A DNA stretch of 64,000 bases from positions 1 to 64,000 of the forward strand of contig CAZFLK010000004.1 of the NCBI GenBank assembly GCA_964519245.1, written 5' to 3'. Made by a program: the position numbers and the translations under genes. The notes under the pieces are model-generated. The model was not told the DNA's origin, ran no database searches, and was given only the letters and a program-made list of their open reading frames with translations. Positions 33,301 through 42,500 of the stretch are shown here, piece by piece (the first letter of the stretch is position 1; each line of letters begins with the position of its first letter). This stretch comes from JAYPEY01 sp964519245. GTDB taxonomy: Bacteria > Verrucomicrobiota > Verrucomicrobiia > Limisphaerales > JAYPEY01.

Positions 33301-34475
33301 ATCCACCCATCGCCATCCGCGACAGCGACCTCCGTGACCTCTTCGACAAGGTCGCCGAGGGGCAGCGTCTCTCGGACGATGACGCCTTGCGCCTACTGGA
33401 GAGCCGCGATCTCAACGCCGTGGGAGCCATGGCCGATTTCGCCCGGCAGCGCAAAGTCGGCGATCGGGCCAGCTACATTGTCAACCGCTACATCAACTAC
33501 TCGAACTACTGCATCCTCAGCTGCAAGTTCTGTTCCTTCGCCCGCAAGAAGCGCGACGCCGATGGGTTCCAGCTCTCGGTGGAGGAAATGGTCGACAAGG
33601 CCCGGGAGGCCCTGAAGATCGGCATCACCGAGTTGCACATCGTCGGCGGCCTCCATCCCTCGCTGAAGTTCGACTACTACCTCGACATGGTCCGCTCCCT
33701 AAAGGCGCTCGACCCGAACCTTCAGCTGAAATGCTTCACCGCAGTGGAAATACTGCACCTTGCCTGGCTGGCCAGGAAATCCACGCGCGACACACTCGCC
33801 GAGCTGAAGGCGGCCGGACTCGACTCCCTCACCGGCGGCGGCGCCGAAATCTTCCGCAAGGAAGTCCGCTCCCAGATCGCCCGCGGCAAGGAGTCGGCCG
33901 AGGAATACTGCGACGTTCATCGCCAATGGCACAAGCTCGGCGGACGCAGCACCTGCACCATGCTGTTCGGTCACGTGGAATCGCTTGAAGACCGCGTCGA
34001 CCACCTGCGCTGGCTGCGCAACCTGCAGGACGAAACCGGCGGTTTCACCGGGTTCATCCCCCTCCCCTTCCAGCCCGAGAACAATCAGATCCCCGTCAAC
34101 GAGCCGCCATCCGGCTACGACGCCCTGCGCACCATTGCCGTCAGCCGGCTCTACCTGGACAACTTCGACCACGTCACCGCCTATTGGGTGGGCTTGGGAA
34201 TGAACCTCGCCCAGGTCGCCCTCAACTATGGCGCCGACGACATCCACGGCACCATCGTCGAGGAACACATCTTCCATATGGCCGGCGCCCAATCACCTCA
34301 ACTCCAAACCGAGACCGAGATGGCCGAGGCCATCCGCGATGCCGGCCGCATCCCCGTTCAGCGCGACACCTTCTACCAACCCATCAAGAAATGGACGGAT
34401 GAGGAAAGCGTCGCGGAGGTTCGGGCTGCCGAAGCGAAGAACGCCAACAAAGAAACAACAACAGCGGCTTCCTGA
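33297..34475 (+). CDS. mqnE: Aminofutalosine synthase, radical SAM
   Basis: A 392-residue radical SAM enzyme that joins the chorismate-derived enolpyruvyl-benzoate made by MqnA to adenosine to give aminofutalosine. The 4Fe-4S cysteines are in 'YCILSCKFCSFAR' (C-x3-C-x2-C), preceded by 'NRYINYSNYC'. 'TGGGAEIF' and 'TCTMLFGHVESLEDR' are shared with MqnC, and 'PLPFQPENNQIP' with MqnE. The ATG overlaps the mqnP stop (ATGA, 33297-33300), so the two are translationally coupled. The C-terminal ~15 residues are low complexity. A palindromic repeat separates it from mqnA. Confidence 0.94.
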   Translation: MNPPIAIRDSDLRDLFDKVAEGQRLSDDDALRLLESRDLNAVGAMADFARQRKVGDRASYIVNRYINYSNYCILSCKFCSFARKKRDADGFQLSVEEMVDKAREALKIGITELHIVGGLHPSLKFDYYLDMVRSLKALDPNLQLKCFTAVEILHLAWLARKSTRDTLAELKAAGLDSLTGGGAEIFRKEVRSQIARGKESAEEYCDVHRQWHKLGGRSTCTMLFGHVESLEDRVDHLRWLRNLQDETGGFTGFIPLPFQPENNQIPVNEPPSGYDALRTIAVSRLYLDNFDHVTAYWVGLGMNLAQVALNYGADDIHGTIVEEHIFHMAGAQSPQLQTETEMAEAIRDAGRIPVQRDTFYQPIKKWTDEESVAEVRAAEAKNANKETTTAAS

Positions 34476-34512
34476 TGGAATTCATTCACACCACCGCCTC
34501 GCTTGCTCGTTC

Positions 34513-34580
34513 GGAGCGCCGAGCATTACTCGGCCAGCGCGTTGTCCTGCGCCCGCCTGCCAAGCAATGCCCGGCGCTCC
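34513..34580. repeat. Palindromic dispersed repeat, copy 2
   Basis: The left arm (34513-34534) is identical over 22 bases to the left arm of the copy at 22086. The right arm (34559-34580) pairs at 19 of 22 positions. The 24-base centre differs from copy 1, so arms are conserved and loop is not. It sits between mqnE and mqnA. Confidence 0.85.
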
Positions 34581-34618
34581 GGCCTTTCCAACCGAGTCCG
34601 GAATCCCAGTCTTAGCCC

Positions 34619-35506
34619 ATGGCCGACTCCGACGACATCCCCCCGCTGAGGCTCGCCCCGAACACGCCCTTGGAGGCGGCGGTGGATCGACTGCGCAAGG
34701 AGCAGAAACTCGAGCACAAACATCGCGAGGCCAACCTCGAGATGGCCGATGAGTTCCGCATCGGCTCCGTGCCCTACCTGAATTCCGTGCCCCTTACCCG
34801 GGGCATCGAACATCAAACCCTGTTCAAGCCGCCAGCCGAACTGGCCAAACTGCTCGAGCGGGATGAGCTGGACGCCGCGCTGGTCAGCGTCACCGAGGCC
34901 ATCCTGAAGGACCGCTACGACATTCTGGGCGGGGTCGCCGTCGCCGCGCTCGGCGAGGTCATGAGCGTCTTCGTCGCCCATCGCGTCCCGATCGAGGAGA
35001 CCCCGGAGATCTGGTGCGACAAGGCCTCCCTCGCCAGCGTCAATCTGCTCAAGGTCCTGCTGGCCGAGAAGGGACTGTCTCCCGAGTTGAAACAACTCGA
35101 TTCCTACGACGCGGCCGGGGACAAGGACTGCGTCCTCTTGATCGGAAATCCCGCCATCGCCTTCCGTCGCGCAGAGCATGACCACGAGCTTTGGGACCTC
35201 GGCGCGGCCTGGTACGAACTGACTCATCTCCCTTTCGTCTTCGCCGTCTGGGCGATTCGACGCGGCGTCCAGAACGTGTCCAAACTCTGCGCCGAATTGC
35301 GCGACGCCAAGGACTTCGGCATGGACACCCTGGATTTCATCATCGCCGATCGCGCCGATTACGACCGCGAGTTTCGGCAGGACTACCTCGGCTGGCACAT
35401 CCACTACCACATGGGATCCGACGAAAAACGAGGCCTGATGAAGTTCGTCGAACTGCTGGACAAGCACAACCTCGGCCCGGTCTTCGAGCCGAAGTTCATC
35501 GCCTGA
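34619..35506 (+). CDS. mqnA: Chorismate dehydratase (futalosine pathway)
   Basis: A 295-residue enzyme with a periplasmic-binding-protein fold that dehydrates chorismate to 3-enolpyruvylbenzoate, the first step of the futalosine route. Family signatures are 'RIGSVPYLNSVPLTRGIE', 'ELDAALVSVTEAIL', 'LLIGNPAIAFRR' and 'LGAAWYELTHLPFVFAVWA'. The first ~45 residues are not part of the family, so the true start may be the ATG at 34742 (MADEFRIGSV), giving 254 residues. The gene ends five bases before the stop of the convergent DUF11 gene. It is the last menaquinone gene of this cluster. Confidence 0.92.
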   Translation: MADSDDIPPLRLAPNTPLEAAVDRLRKEQKLEHKHREANLEMADEFRIGSVPYLNSVPLTRGIEHQTLFKPPAELAKLLERDELDAALVSVTEAILKDRYDILGGVAVAALGEVMSVFVAHRVPIEETPEIWCDKASLASVNLLKVLLAEKGLSPELKQLDSYDAAGDKDCVLLIGNPAIAFRRAEHDHELWDLGAAWYELTHLPFVFAVWAIRRGVQNVSKLCAELRDAKDFGMDTLDFIIADRADYDREFRQDYLGWHIHYHMGSDEKRGLMKFVELLDKHNLGPVFEPKFIA

Positions 35507-35511
35507 TCCGC

Positions 35512-38091
35512 CTACTGATCGACCTGCACGGTAAACGTCACCGATCCGGAACCGCCGGGCTGCAACGCGCCGGCGAAGGTCCATTTCAAGGCGCCGACCG
35601 CTCCCACGCCGGGCGAGGTAATTGAGACGCCGGTCAGGCCGGAAGGCAGGGCGCCGGCGGCGGCGCTGACAAAGGTCGTGAACGTCGGTGTGTAATCCTG
35701 GATCACAATGTCCGCCAGAGGATCCGTCCCGTTGTGCGTATAAGTGATCGTGTAGTTGATGGGGTCCCCCGGTTTCGCCGTCGCCCGATCCACCTCCTTG
35801 TGCAGCGTCAGACTGGCGGTGGACGTTTCGCCGACAATGGTGAGATCATTCACGCTATATTGTCGGACCAGAAGCGGGGAGGAATCCGTGTAGGTGAAAT
35901 CGGCGGTGATGGTCACCTTGTTCTGCGCGTTGAAGGGCGCGTCGGCCGGAACGAACTGACGCAGGAGAATGCAGAGCTGCTCCCCTTCGGCGAGCGCTAT
36001 CGCCCCGAGGATAACCGGCTCTCCCACATCCACCTGTCCATTGCAGTTCGTATCCCGGTAAATCAGGTTGCTCCACAGGGAGTTGGCCGGCGATTGAACC
36101 TCCGAAAATGAGAAACTCACACTGCCCGCGCTGCCGGCGAGGAAGACATGCGGATAGGCGACCGTGCTGCCCGGCTGCGCCGTGGCCGTGTTGTCGGCGA
36201 TGAAGATATTGTCCGGCACATCGCCAAACAGGATACCCGTGTGCACATCGCCCGGTGTCAGCGTGAAGGAGACTGTATCCGTCGAGCGATCATAGCTCCC
36301 TCCGGTCGTCCCGGCGGAACCGCCCGTGGAAACAAAACCCGGGGGATTCGCCTCCACCACGGTGAAGGCCGTCGCCGAGGACAACGCGACAAAGACATCA
36401 AAGGCCCCGGCGTTGTCCGTGGTGAAGGTCGTGGTGAACGCGCCGCCGCTGATCGTGACCTCCGCATTGGCCAACCCCGTTTCGCCGCCGTTCAACAAGC
36501 CGTCGTTTGCCGTGCCGCCGCCCGTGCCGGTGTCACGGAACACCTGTCCCGCAAGGCGGGCGCCCTGGATCACGCCGAAATTCTTGTTCGGTTGATCCGA
36601 GGCCACTAGATTGACCTCCCGAATCCAGTCCGGCTCCTCCGTGCCAAACCAGCCCGAAGGAATGTTCGGCGTCACATCGGCCAGGTTGGGGTTGTCGTCG
36701 ATGACGACACGGTAACTCCCGGCCTCCAGTAGGAACTGGTAGGCTCCGGTCGTCGAGTTGACCGCCACGGCTTCCGTGGCGGGCCCTCCTGGGGACGCCG
36801 CCGGCATGACCTTGGCGTATAACGTCAAGCCCGTGCCCGCCTCCGCGCCGTCCTTCGCATTGTTCCGGTTCGCGTCCAGATACACGTGTCCCGACAATTC
36901 CATGACGATGGTCAACACATCGAAGACCGACTCGCCGATCATCGGCTCGAAGGCCGACGTCGCCGTTGTTTCGATGGTGGCCGTGCCGCCGCCGGAACCC
37001 GGAACCTGATAACAAATCAGGATGTTGGTCACGCCCTCCGAAATCAGCGGCCCCGTATCCGGCAGGGAACTGCCGTCGCTGTCGGTGTCGGTCAGGAGAA
37101 CATCCGTCCCGGGTTCGTAGACGCCGATCGTCCCGGCATCGCCGTAATACTGAATCGAGTTGGGGCTCCAACCTCCCGTGGTGACGGAGAACAGGTTGAA
37201 GGTGTCCGTGCCTTTGCCGAAGTTCGTGATCGTGTGCGACTGGTAGGAGATCTCGCCGAAACGCACGTCGTTGGTGTTGTTCGGCGAGAAGGTCAACGCG
37301 GCAAACTGCGACGTGCCCGCGCCGCCGCCGCAACCACCCATGTTATCGTCCGCCTGCGCGCCGATCGATTGGGAAAACGGGTTATTGTTCGAACTCGCGA
37401 TGTGCCAACCGATGGCGTCGCCCGGGTCGATCCCAAGGCGATTCCAAGGCACCCGCCATTCCATCTCCGTGCCGTTCGGATGGCCCAGCCCGGTCATGTT
37501 GGCGAATGTGCGCTCGTTCTCGATCGTCCCCGGCATGTTGTAGCCGTCCGCCAGCCCATTGCCATCGGTCAGCGAATCGCCTCCGGCATTGACTGCTTCG
37601 TAGTCGCCCAGCGCCATATTCACCACCTGGTTGTTACCCTGCCAGCGGGCCACGATCACCGGCTCTCCCGACTGCATGATACCGTCATTGCTCAGATCGG
37701 CGTAGTAGATGAAGTAAATGCGGTTGTTCTCCGAGGCCTCGCGGGTCGTGTAGGCGAACAAGTAGGAATTGTTCCAAGTAAAAGTAAACGAACGCAGGTC
37801 CCGACCCGTGGACTGAATTGGACGGTCCCGATCCTGATTGCCGATGTTGTCACAGACATTGTTGTCCGTGTCCGGAATCACGGCCGTATACCACTGCGAC
37901 ATGTCCCCATCGATGTTGATGTTCACACCGATCGTCGGCAAGCCATCCTGAAAACCACACTGACAGGGCGGAATCGACTGCGAAACGGCGGCCCAGCCCA
38001 GCGTCAGCGCGAGCAGCAATGCAAGCAACCGCCCCGCCACCGTGCCCGCCGGGGACGTCCAACGCTTGCTCGTGGATCGCAGAGGTCTCAT
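35512..38091 (-). CDS. Secreted CBM9-like / SdrD-B-like / DUF11 surface protein
   Basis: An 859-residue exported protein; a signal peptide ('LLALLLALTLGWAAVSQ') ends near residue 38. Residues ~50-260 ('INIDGDMSQWYTAVIPD', 'TFTWNNSYLFAYTTRE', 'MEWRVPWNRLGIDPGD') look like a CBM9/DOMON-type domain as used in glycan or haem binding. Two SdrD-B/CNA-B-like modules follow ('SGHVYLDANRNNAKDGAEAG', 'AGQVFRDTGTGGG'). A C-terminal DUF11 repeat begins at 'LTLHKEVDRATAKPGDPINY'. 'DTNCNGQVDVGEPV' looks like a calcium-binding loop. There is no membrane anchor or sorting tail. It is the last gene of the five-gene DUF11 cluster, nine bases after the helical protein. Likely an extracellular structural or adhesive protein (inference). 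Confidence 0.82.
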   Translation of the reverse strand: MRPLRSTSKRWTSPAGTVAGRLLALLLALTLGWAAVSQSIPPCQCGFQDGLPTIGVNINIDGDMSQWYTAVIPDTDNNVCDNIGNQDRDRPIQSTGRDLRSFTFTWNNSYLFAYTTREASENNRIYFIYYADLSNDGIMQSGEPVIVARWQGNNQVVNMALGDYEAVNAGGDSLTDGNGLADGYNMPGTIENERTFANMTGLGHPNGTEMEWRVPWNRLGIDPGDAIGWHIASSNNNPFSQSIGAQADDNMGGCGGGAGTSQFAALTFSPNNTNDVRFGEISYQSHTITNFGKGTDTFNLFSVTTGGWSPNSIQYYGDAGTIGVYEPGTDVLLTDTDSDGSSLPDTGPLISEGVTNILICYQVPGSGGGTATIETTATSAFEPMIGESVFDVLTIVMELSGHVYLDANRNNAKDGAEAGTGLTLYAKVMPAASPGGPATEAVAVNSTTGAYQFLLEAGSYRVVIDDNPNLADVTPNIPSGWFGTEEPDWIREVNLVASDQPNKNFGVIQGARLAGQVFRDTGTGGGTANDGLLNGGETGLANAEVTISGGAFTTTFTTDNAGAFDVFVALSSATAFTVVEANPPGFVSTGGSAGTTGGSYDRSTDTVSFTLTPGDVHTGILFGDVPDNIFIADNTATAQPGSTVAYPHVFLAGSAGSVSFSFSEVQSPANSLWSNLIYRDTNCNGQVDVGEPVILGAIALAEGEQLCILLRQFVPADAPFNAQNKVTITADFTYTDSSPLLVRQYSVNDLTIVGETSTASLTLHKEVDRATAKPGDPINYTITYTHNGTDPLADIVIQDYTPTFTTFVSAAAGALPSGLTGVSITSPGVGAVGALKWTFAGALQPGGSGSVTFTVQVDQ

Positions 38092-38100
38092 GTCAGCTCA

Positions 38101-39585
38101 TCATTCATCGATCCCAAGAGGGGCCGCCAAAGCGGATTCCGCGAGGGCCGCCAGTTCACGACCTTTGGCCAAATAACGCCGCCCGGAGCCGCGTCCGTAT
38201 CGTTTCGTCTGCAACTCGCCTCGAGCGAGCTCCACCTCGGCCTCGGCCAGAAGCCGGCCCAGAGCCCCGGTCTGATCACGGCTTCGCAACGCTTCCAACC
38301 GCTCGCGCAACTCGTCACTGGCGGGCGTCGATCGACCGATCTCGCGCCATTCCCACGAATGGCCATCGCTCCCCGCGCCCAGGCGCGCCAGGCTGAGGCG
38401 GCACTCCTCCCCCAAGGCCCGAACCACGGAGGCGCTCATCCGCCGCGCGCTCGCCTCCCGAGCAAACCGCAACCAATACGCCGCCCGGGCCAAGCCATGG
38501 CTTTCGACTGACCAACCTGCCGCGTGAGCGCGAACCAACGCCGCCTCCAACATCCCCAGGGCTTCCGCTTGCTCCCGTTTCCGGGCGGGGAACTCGGCCG
38601 CATGCCCGCCCCAGGCGTCCAGCGGAATCGGCCCCGGCGTCGCCATCTGCATCGGCTCGCCGGCAATCTTTTTCCATGCCACGGCGAGCCAACGCTCGGC
38701 CTTGGCATATTCGTCGACAGCCGTCAGCCACCCCCGCTTCCGGGTGATATGGGCCGCCTTGACCAACTGGATCTCAATCCACGCAACTTCCGCCAACCCC
38801 TTGCCAAAGTTCTGATTCTTCTTCAACTGTTCGATCTTCTCCCACATCACTGGACAACTCCGCGGCGCATCCACAATCTGCGGGGTCGACCACTCGACCT
38901 TTTTCCCGCCTTCCAACCGGAGCACGAGATTGGTCGCCTGGCTGAGCGCGCCTTCGATCATGGGCGAGCGCGGGTTCAACGCATACTCCGTGCGGGAGAA
39001 ATCCAGCCAGGCATTCGCCTTGGCGATATGATAGACCCGGATGCCGGAAGCCGCCTCGGCGAACTTGTTGATCCGTCGTTGCCACTGATCCAGGTAGCGC
39101 AGATCCTGACCGGCGCGATAATCCGAGATCCGCTCCTTCGGCGCGCTCAAGACCAACGGCTCCGGCTCCTTCACTTCCTTCCTCTTCTTGAACCATCTTG
39201 AAAACAGCCCGCCGCCCGCCCCTGCCTCCTCCGCCTGCGTCTCCGCTTTCGCCGCCGCCTTGGACGCCGGGGCGACCACGGGGGGCGCGTTCGTCTTGGC
39301 CGTCGCGGCAACCGCCGGAGCATTCACCGTCACCGGAACAGCCGTCGGAGGAATGACCGTGACCGACGGAGGCTTGATGGACACCGCCGGCAAGGTGATT
39401 GTCCGCCCTCCCACGGTCACGAGCTTGTTGGTCGCCGCAGGCGCGCTCGACACGGCTTGAGGCGGAGTGACGGCAATCTTGAGCGTCGGGGCATTCGTTC
39501 CGCCCTGCGAAGTGACGACCGTCTGGGCGTCAACTCCCAGACAGCCGACAATCATGCCAACAATCATGGACCCGGGTTTCCTCAT
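38101..39585 (-). CDS. Exported helical protein of unknown function in the DUF11 cluster
   Basis: A 494-residue protein I do not recognise. A short hydrophobic start ('MIVGMIVGCLGVDAQ') suggests export. Residues ~25-110 are an alanine/proline/threonine/valine-rich, probably disordered region, followed by a basic patch 'FSRWFKKRKEVKEPEP'. From ~145 to the end it is alpha-helical and alanine-rich, with regular spacing like helical-repeat or OmpA-linker proteins ('WQRRINKFAEAASGIRVYHI', 'KANAWLDFSRTEYALN', 'LLAEAEVELARGELQTKRYG'). Its ATG overlaps the stop of the large outer-membrane protein gene (ATGA, 39582-39585), so the two are coupled. I infer a periplasmic partner of the barrel protein. 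Confidence 0.7.
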   Translation of the reverse strand: MRKPGSMIVGMIVGCLGVDAQTVVTSQGGTNAPTLKIAVTPPQAVSSAPAATNKLVTVGGRTITLPAVSIKPPSVTVIPPTAVPVTVNAPAVAATAKTNAPPVVAPASKAAAKAETQAEEAGAGGGLFSRWFKKRKEVKEPEPLVLSAPKERISDYRAGQDLRYLDQWQRRINKFAEAASGIRVYHIAKANAWLDFSRTEYALNPRSPMIEGALSQATNLVLRLEGGKKVEWSTPQIVDAPRSCPVMWEKIEQLKKNQNFGKGLAEVAWIEIQLVKAAHITRKRGWLTAVDEYAKAERWLAVAWKKIAGEPMQMATPGPIPLDAWGGHAAEFPARKREQAEALGMLEAALVRAHAAGWSVESHGLARAAYWLRFAREASARRMSASVVRALGEECRLSLARLGAGSDGHSWEWREIGRSTPASDELRERLEALRSRDQTGALGRLLAEAEVELARGELQTKRYGRGSGRRYLAKGRELAALAESALAAPLGIDE

Positions 39586-42500
39586 TCCTTGTCCTTTCCG
39601 TCGCGCAATGGTTCGAACAATCCCTCGTCAAACTTCAATCTCAAGGCCATGTAGAGACCATGGCTCGTGTAGTCCTGACCCCGCAGGTCGCGGTCCTCGA
39701 AACCAAAGAAATTGTAGCCCAGGCCAATTCTCAGATTCTGACGCACCGTGTAGCCGATCTCCGGTCCCAGCCCGAATTTCACCGATTCGAAATCCTGCGC
39801 GAAGAGGATGCTTCCGGTCAACCCGATGTCCCATTTGTCAGTCAATTCGTAGCTGATGCGCGAACCCAGCAGATGCGCCTGGTAGACGTCCTCGAACGGG
39901 GCCTGCTCCATCACCAACTTGCCGGCGTAGTGACCGCTGATCAGCCAGTCGGCCGTCGGTTGATAGTTCACGTCAGCCGAAAGGACATTCACATGGCGCC
40001 GCTCATTCAAGGCTCCGCCAAAGGGATTGCCGTCCTCAATCTTGAACTCGTGCTTCATCAGGGCATTCCACTCGTCCGAATCCAATTGCCGCCAGGCGAG
40101 CCCCGATTGGATTCGCGCCTGGAGCGTGTCCTTGCCGCCCTTGTTCGACGTCACATTCAGGATCGTCTTGCCCAGGAAGGTCCAGTTCTGGTTGATCCGC
40201 CGCGCATAGCCGAACGTGTTCAGCAGGTTGTCCGTCCCATTCGAGCGACGCAGCTCGATCCTGGCCGTGCCGCGCCAGTCCGGATTGCGGGTGTACTCAA
40301 TGCCCAGCGAAACCGCGGTGGATTCCGATGTCAGACCCGCGGTCATGGGATTGACGCGCTCAAACGTCGTGCGGGCGCGAAGCCCGTCCGAAAGGGTCCA
40401 GAGGTTGCGCAGGCCCATGGCGGCTTCCGCCTCGCGCCCCGCGAAGGTGTCGCGGGCCCGATACTCGTTGAACATCTGGCCGCCCTTCATGTACTCCTGC
40501 TCGAAACCAAACACCGTGCGATTCTGGCTCTGGGAGCCATTGAGTTCGAACGGGCCTCCCAACGCGTTCATGAATTCGTGCCGCGCGTAGACGCGCCCCT
40601 TGCCGTCCGCCTTGTAGTCCGCCCCCACCGCGACCAGGCGGTTGTCCGTGTTGACCACATCATTCTCCACCTCCGCGTAAGCATCGAGATTCCGGATCGA
40701 CGGCACCGGCCCGCCCGCCCGTAACCGGACACTGCGAACCTTGTTCGGCGCAACCCCCACCGTATTCGTGCTCGCCGGTCCGCCGGTTTCCTGGCTGACG
40801 CGGCCGTCCACCTGGATCACATAATTGCCTTTGAGCGATTTCTCGACGCCGGCGCGCACGCCTTTGCGGCTGCCATTGAGCCTGAAATCCTCGGTCACGA
40901 TGCCCTCGAGGTTCAACCGGAGGCCGGGCCCGATCTTGCGGGAGGCCTCAACCCCGGCTTCAACCCGCCCGGGCAACTCGAAGGACGAACTGTTGGTAAA
41001 GGTGTTTCCCGTCCTCGTGTAAAAGATCCGGGCGTCCGTCTTGTCATCGCTGTGCCGCAATTCCGCGCGACCGCCGTTGCCGGAACCCATGAGATCCGAC
41101 TCACTGCGAGCAACCTCGCCGATCAGGTGGGTCTTCTCGGCCAGCTTAATGGTCGCATTGGCGCTGTAGAGCTGGAAGTTGTCGAGCGGGTTCTCGTCGC
41201 GAACGACGCCGCCGCCCAACTCCACGCGCTCATGCACCTTCACCTTGCCATCCGCGCCATAGACCCAGAACTTGGTCCCGCCCTGATCCAACTCAAACGT
41301 GGCGCGAATCGAGATCGGGTTCAGGTTGGCGTCCAGGCTCGGAATCGGCTGCCGAAAAACGACCCGGCCGGTGAACGGCTCAAATTCGTAATCCACGAAA
41401 CGCGCCATCTGCTCGACCTTCAAGACCACGGCCGGCTGGTTGCGGTCGCGGGTCAGGATCTCGATGCGCTCGCTGTTAACCAGGCCGTTGGCCGTGCCGA
41501 AATTGTAGGGGCCGGAAGTGCCGTTGGCCGGAAGCTCCGCAACCATCTGCCGCGTGGTGTCCTGACTGGCCCAGGCGTTGACCTTCACCCGCTCACGCTC
41601 GTAGTGATAGTTGACGCCGTTGAGGCTGCGGTTGTAGTTGCCCAGGCTGCGCGCCTCGTCACGCTCGGTTCCCTGCGTGGTGTAGTCGCCATAAAGCAGG
41701 AAGCTCTTCCGATGGTCGATCCGGACGAACAGCTTGCCGGTCGACTGGGCGTCGAAGCCCCGCGTCGAGGAGTCGCCATAGATCGGATAGTATTCGTCCG
41801 GTTCGATGTCGCGAAACAATTTCTCGCGCTCATCCTTCTCGGAATCATAGCTGGCAGTCAGCAGATATTTGCCCAGCACCTTGCCCTTGAGGAAAAAGGC
41901 GGCGCGACCGGCCCCTTGGACGCGGCCGTCGTTTCCGGTCACCGAGAAATCGCGCAGCTCTTCCGAGAAGCCATCTGACGATCGGGCGGGGCGAATGGAG
42001 CCGGAAGCCAGGTCGCGCAGATTGATGGAGCCTTCAATGACGCCGACGGCCATGAAGGGCCTCAGGTTGGGCAGGAAAGCCAACTCCTCCTCCGCCTTGA
42101 TCACGCCGGCCGAAACTCGGATCAAGGCTGTCCCGGGATCCGTCGGCGGAACCAGTTCCACCACCGCCTTGCCTCCGCGCACGAAGATCTGCGTGCCCGG
42201 CTCCTTCTCGTTCTCATCCTTGACCTCCCAACGGCCCACGCTCGCCTCCAGGGTCACCGGAGTCTGAACCGTGACCGGCAGCCCCTGGGCGTCAACAATC
42301 GTGATCTCAATCGCCGCGTTGACATCGGTCTCCGCATAAACGTCCTGCGCTGGAAGCCGCAGGCGAATGGTCGCCAGGTCTCCCGGCGCCGTGACCCGAA
42401 CCGTCTGCTCGCCACGCTGGTTGCCAAAGGGATCATACTGCTTCAAGGACAACGTGTTTTCACCGACCTCGAAATTCACGCCGATGTACTCGTTGGCGTC

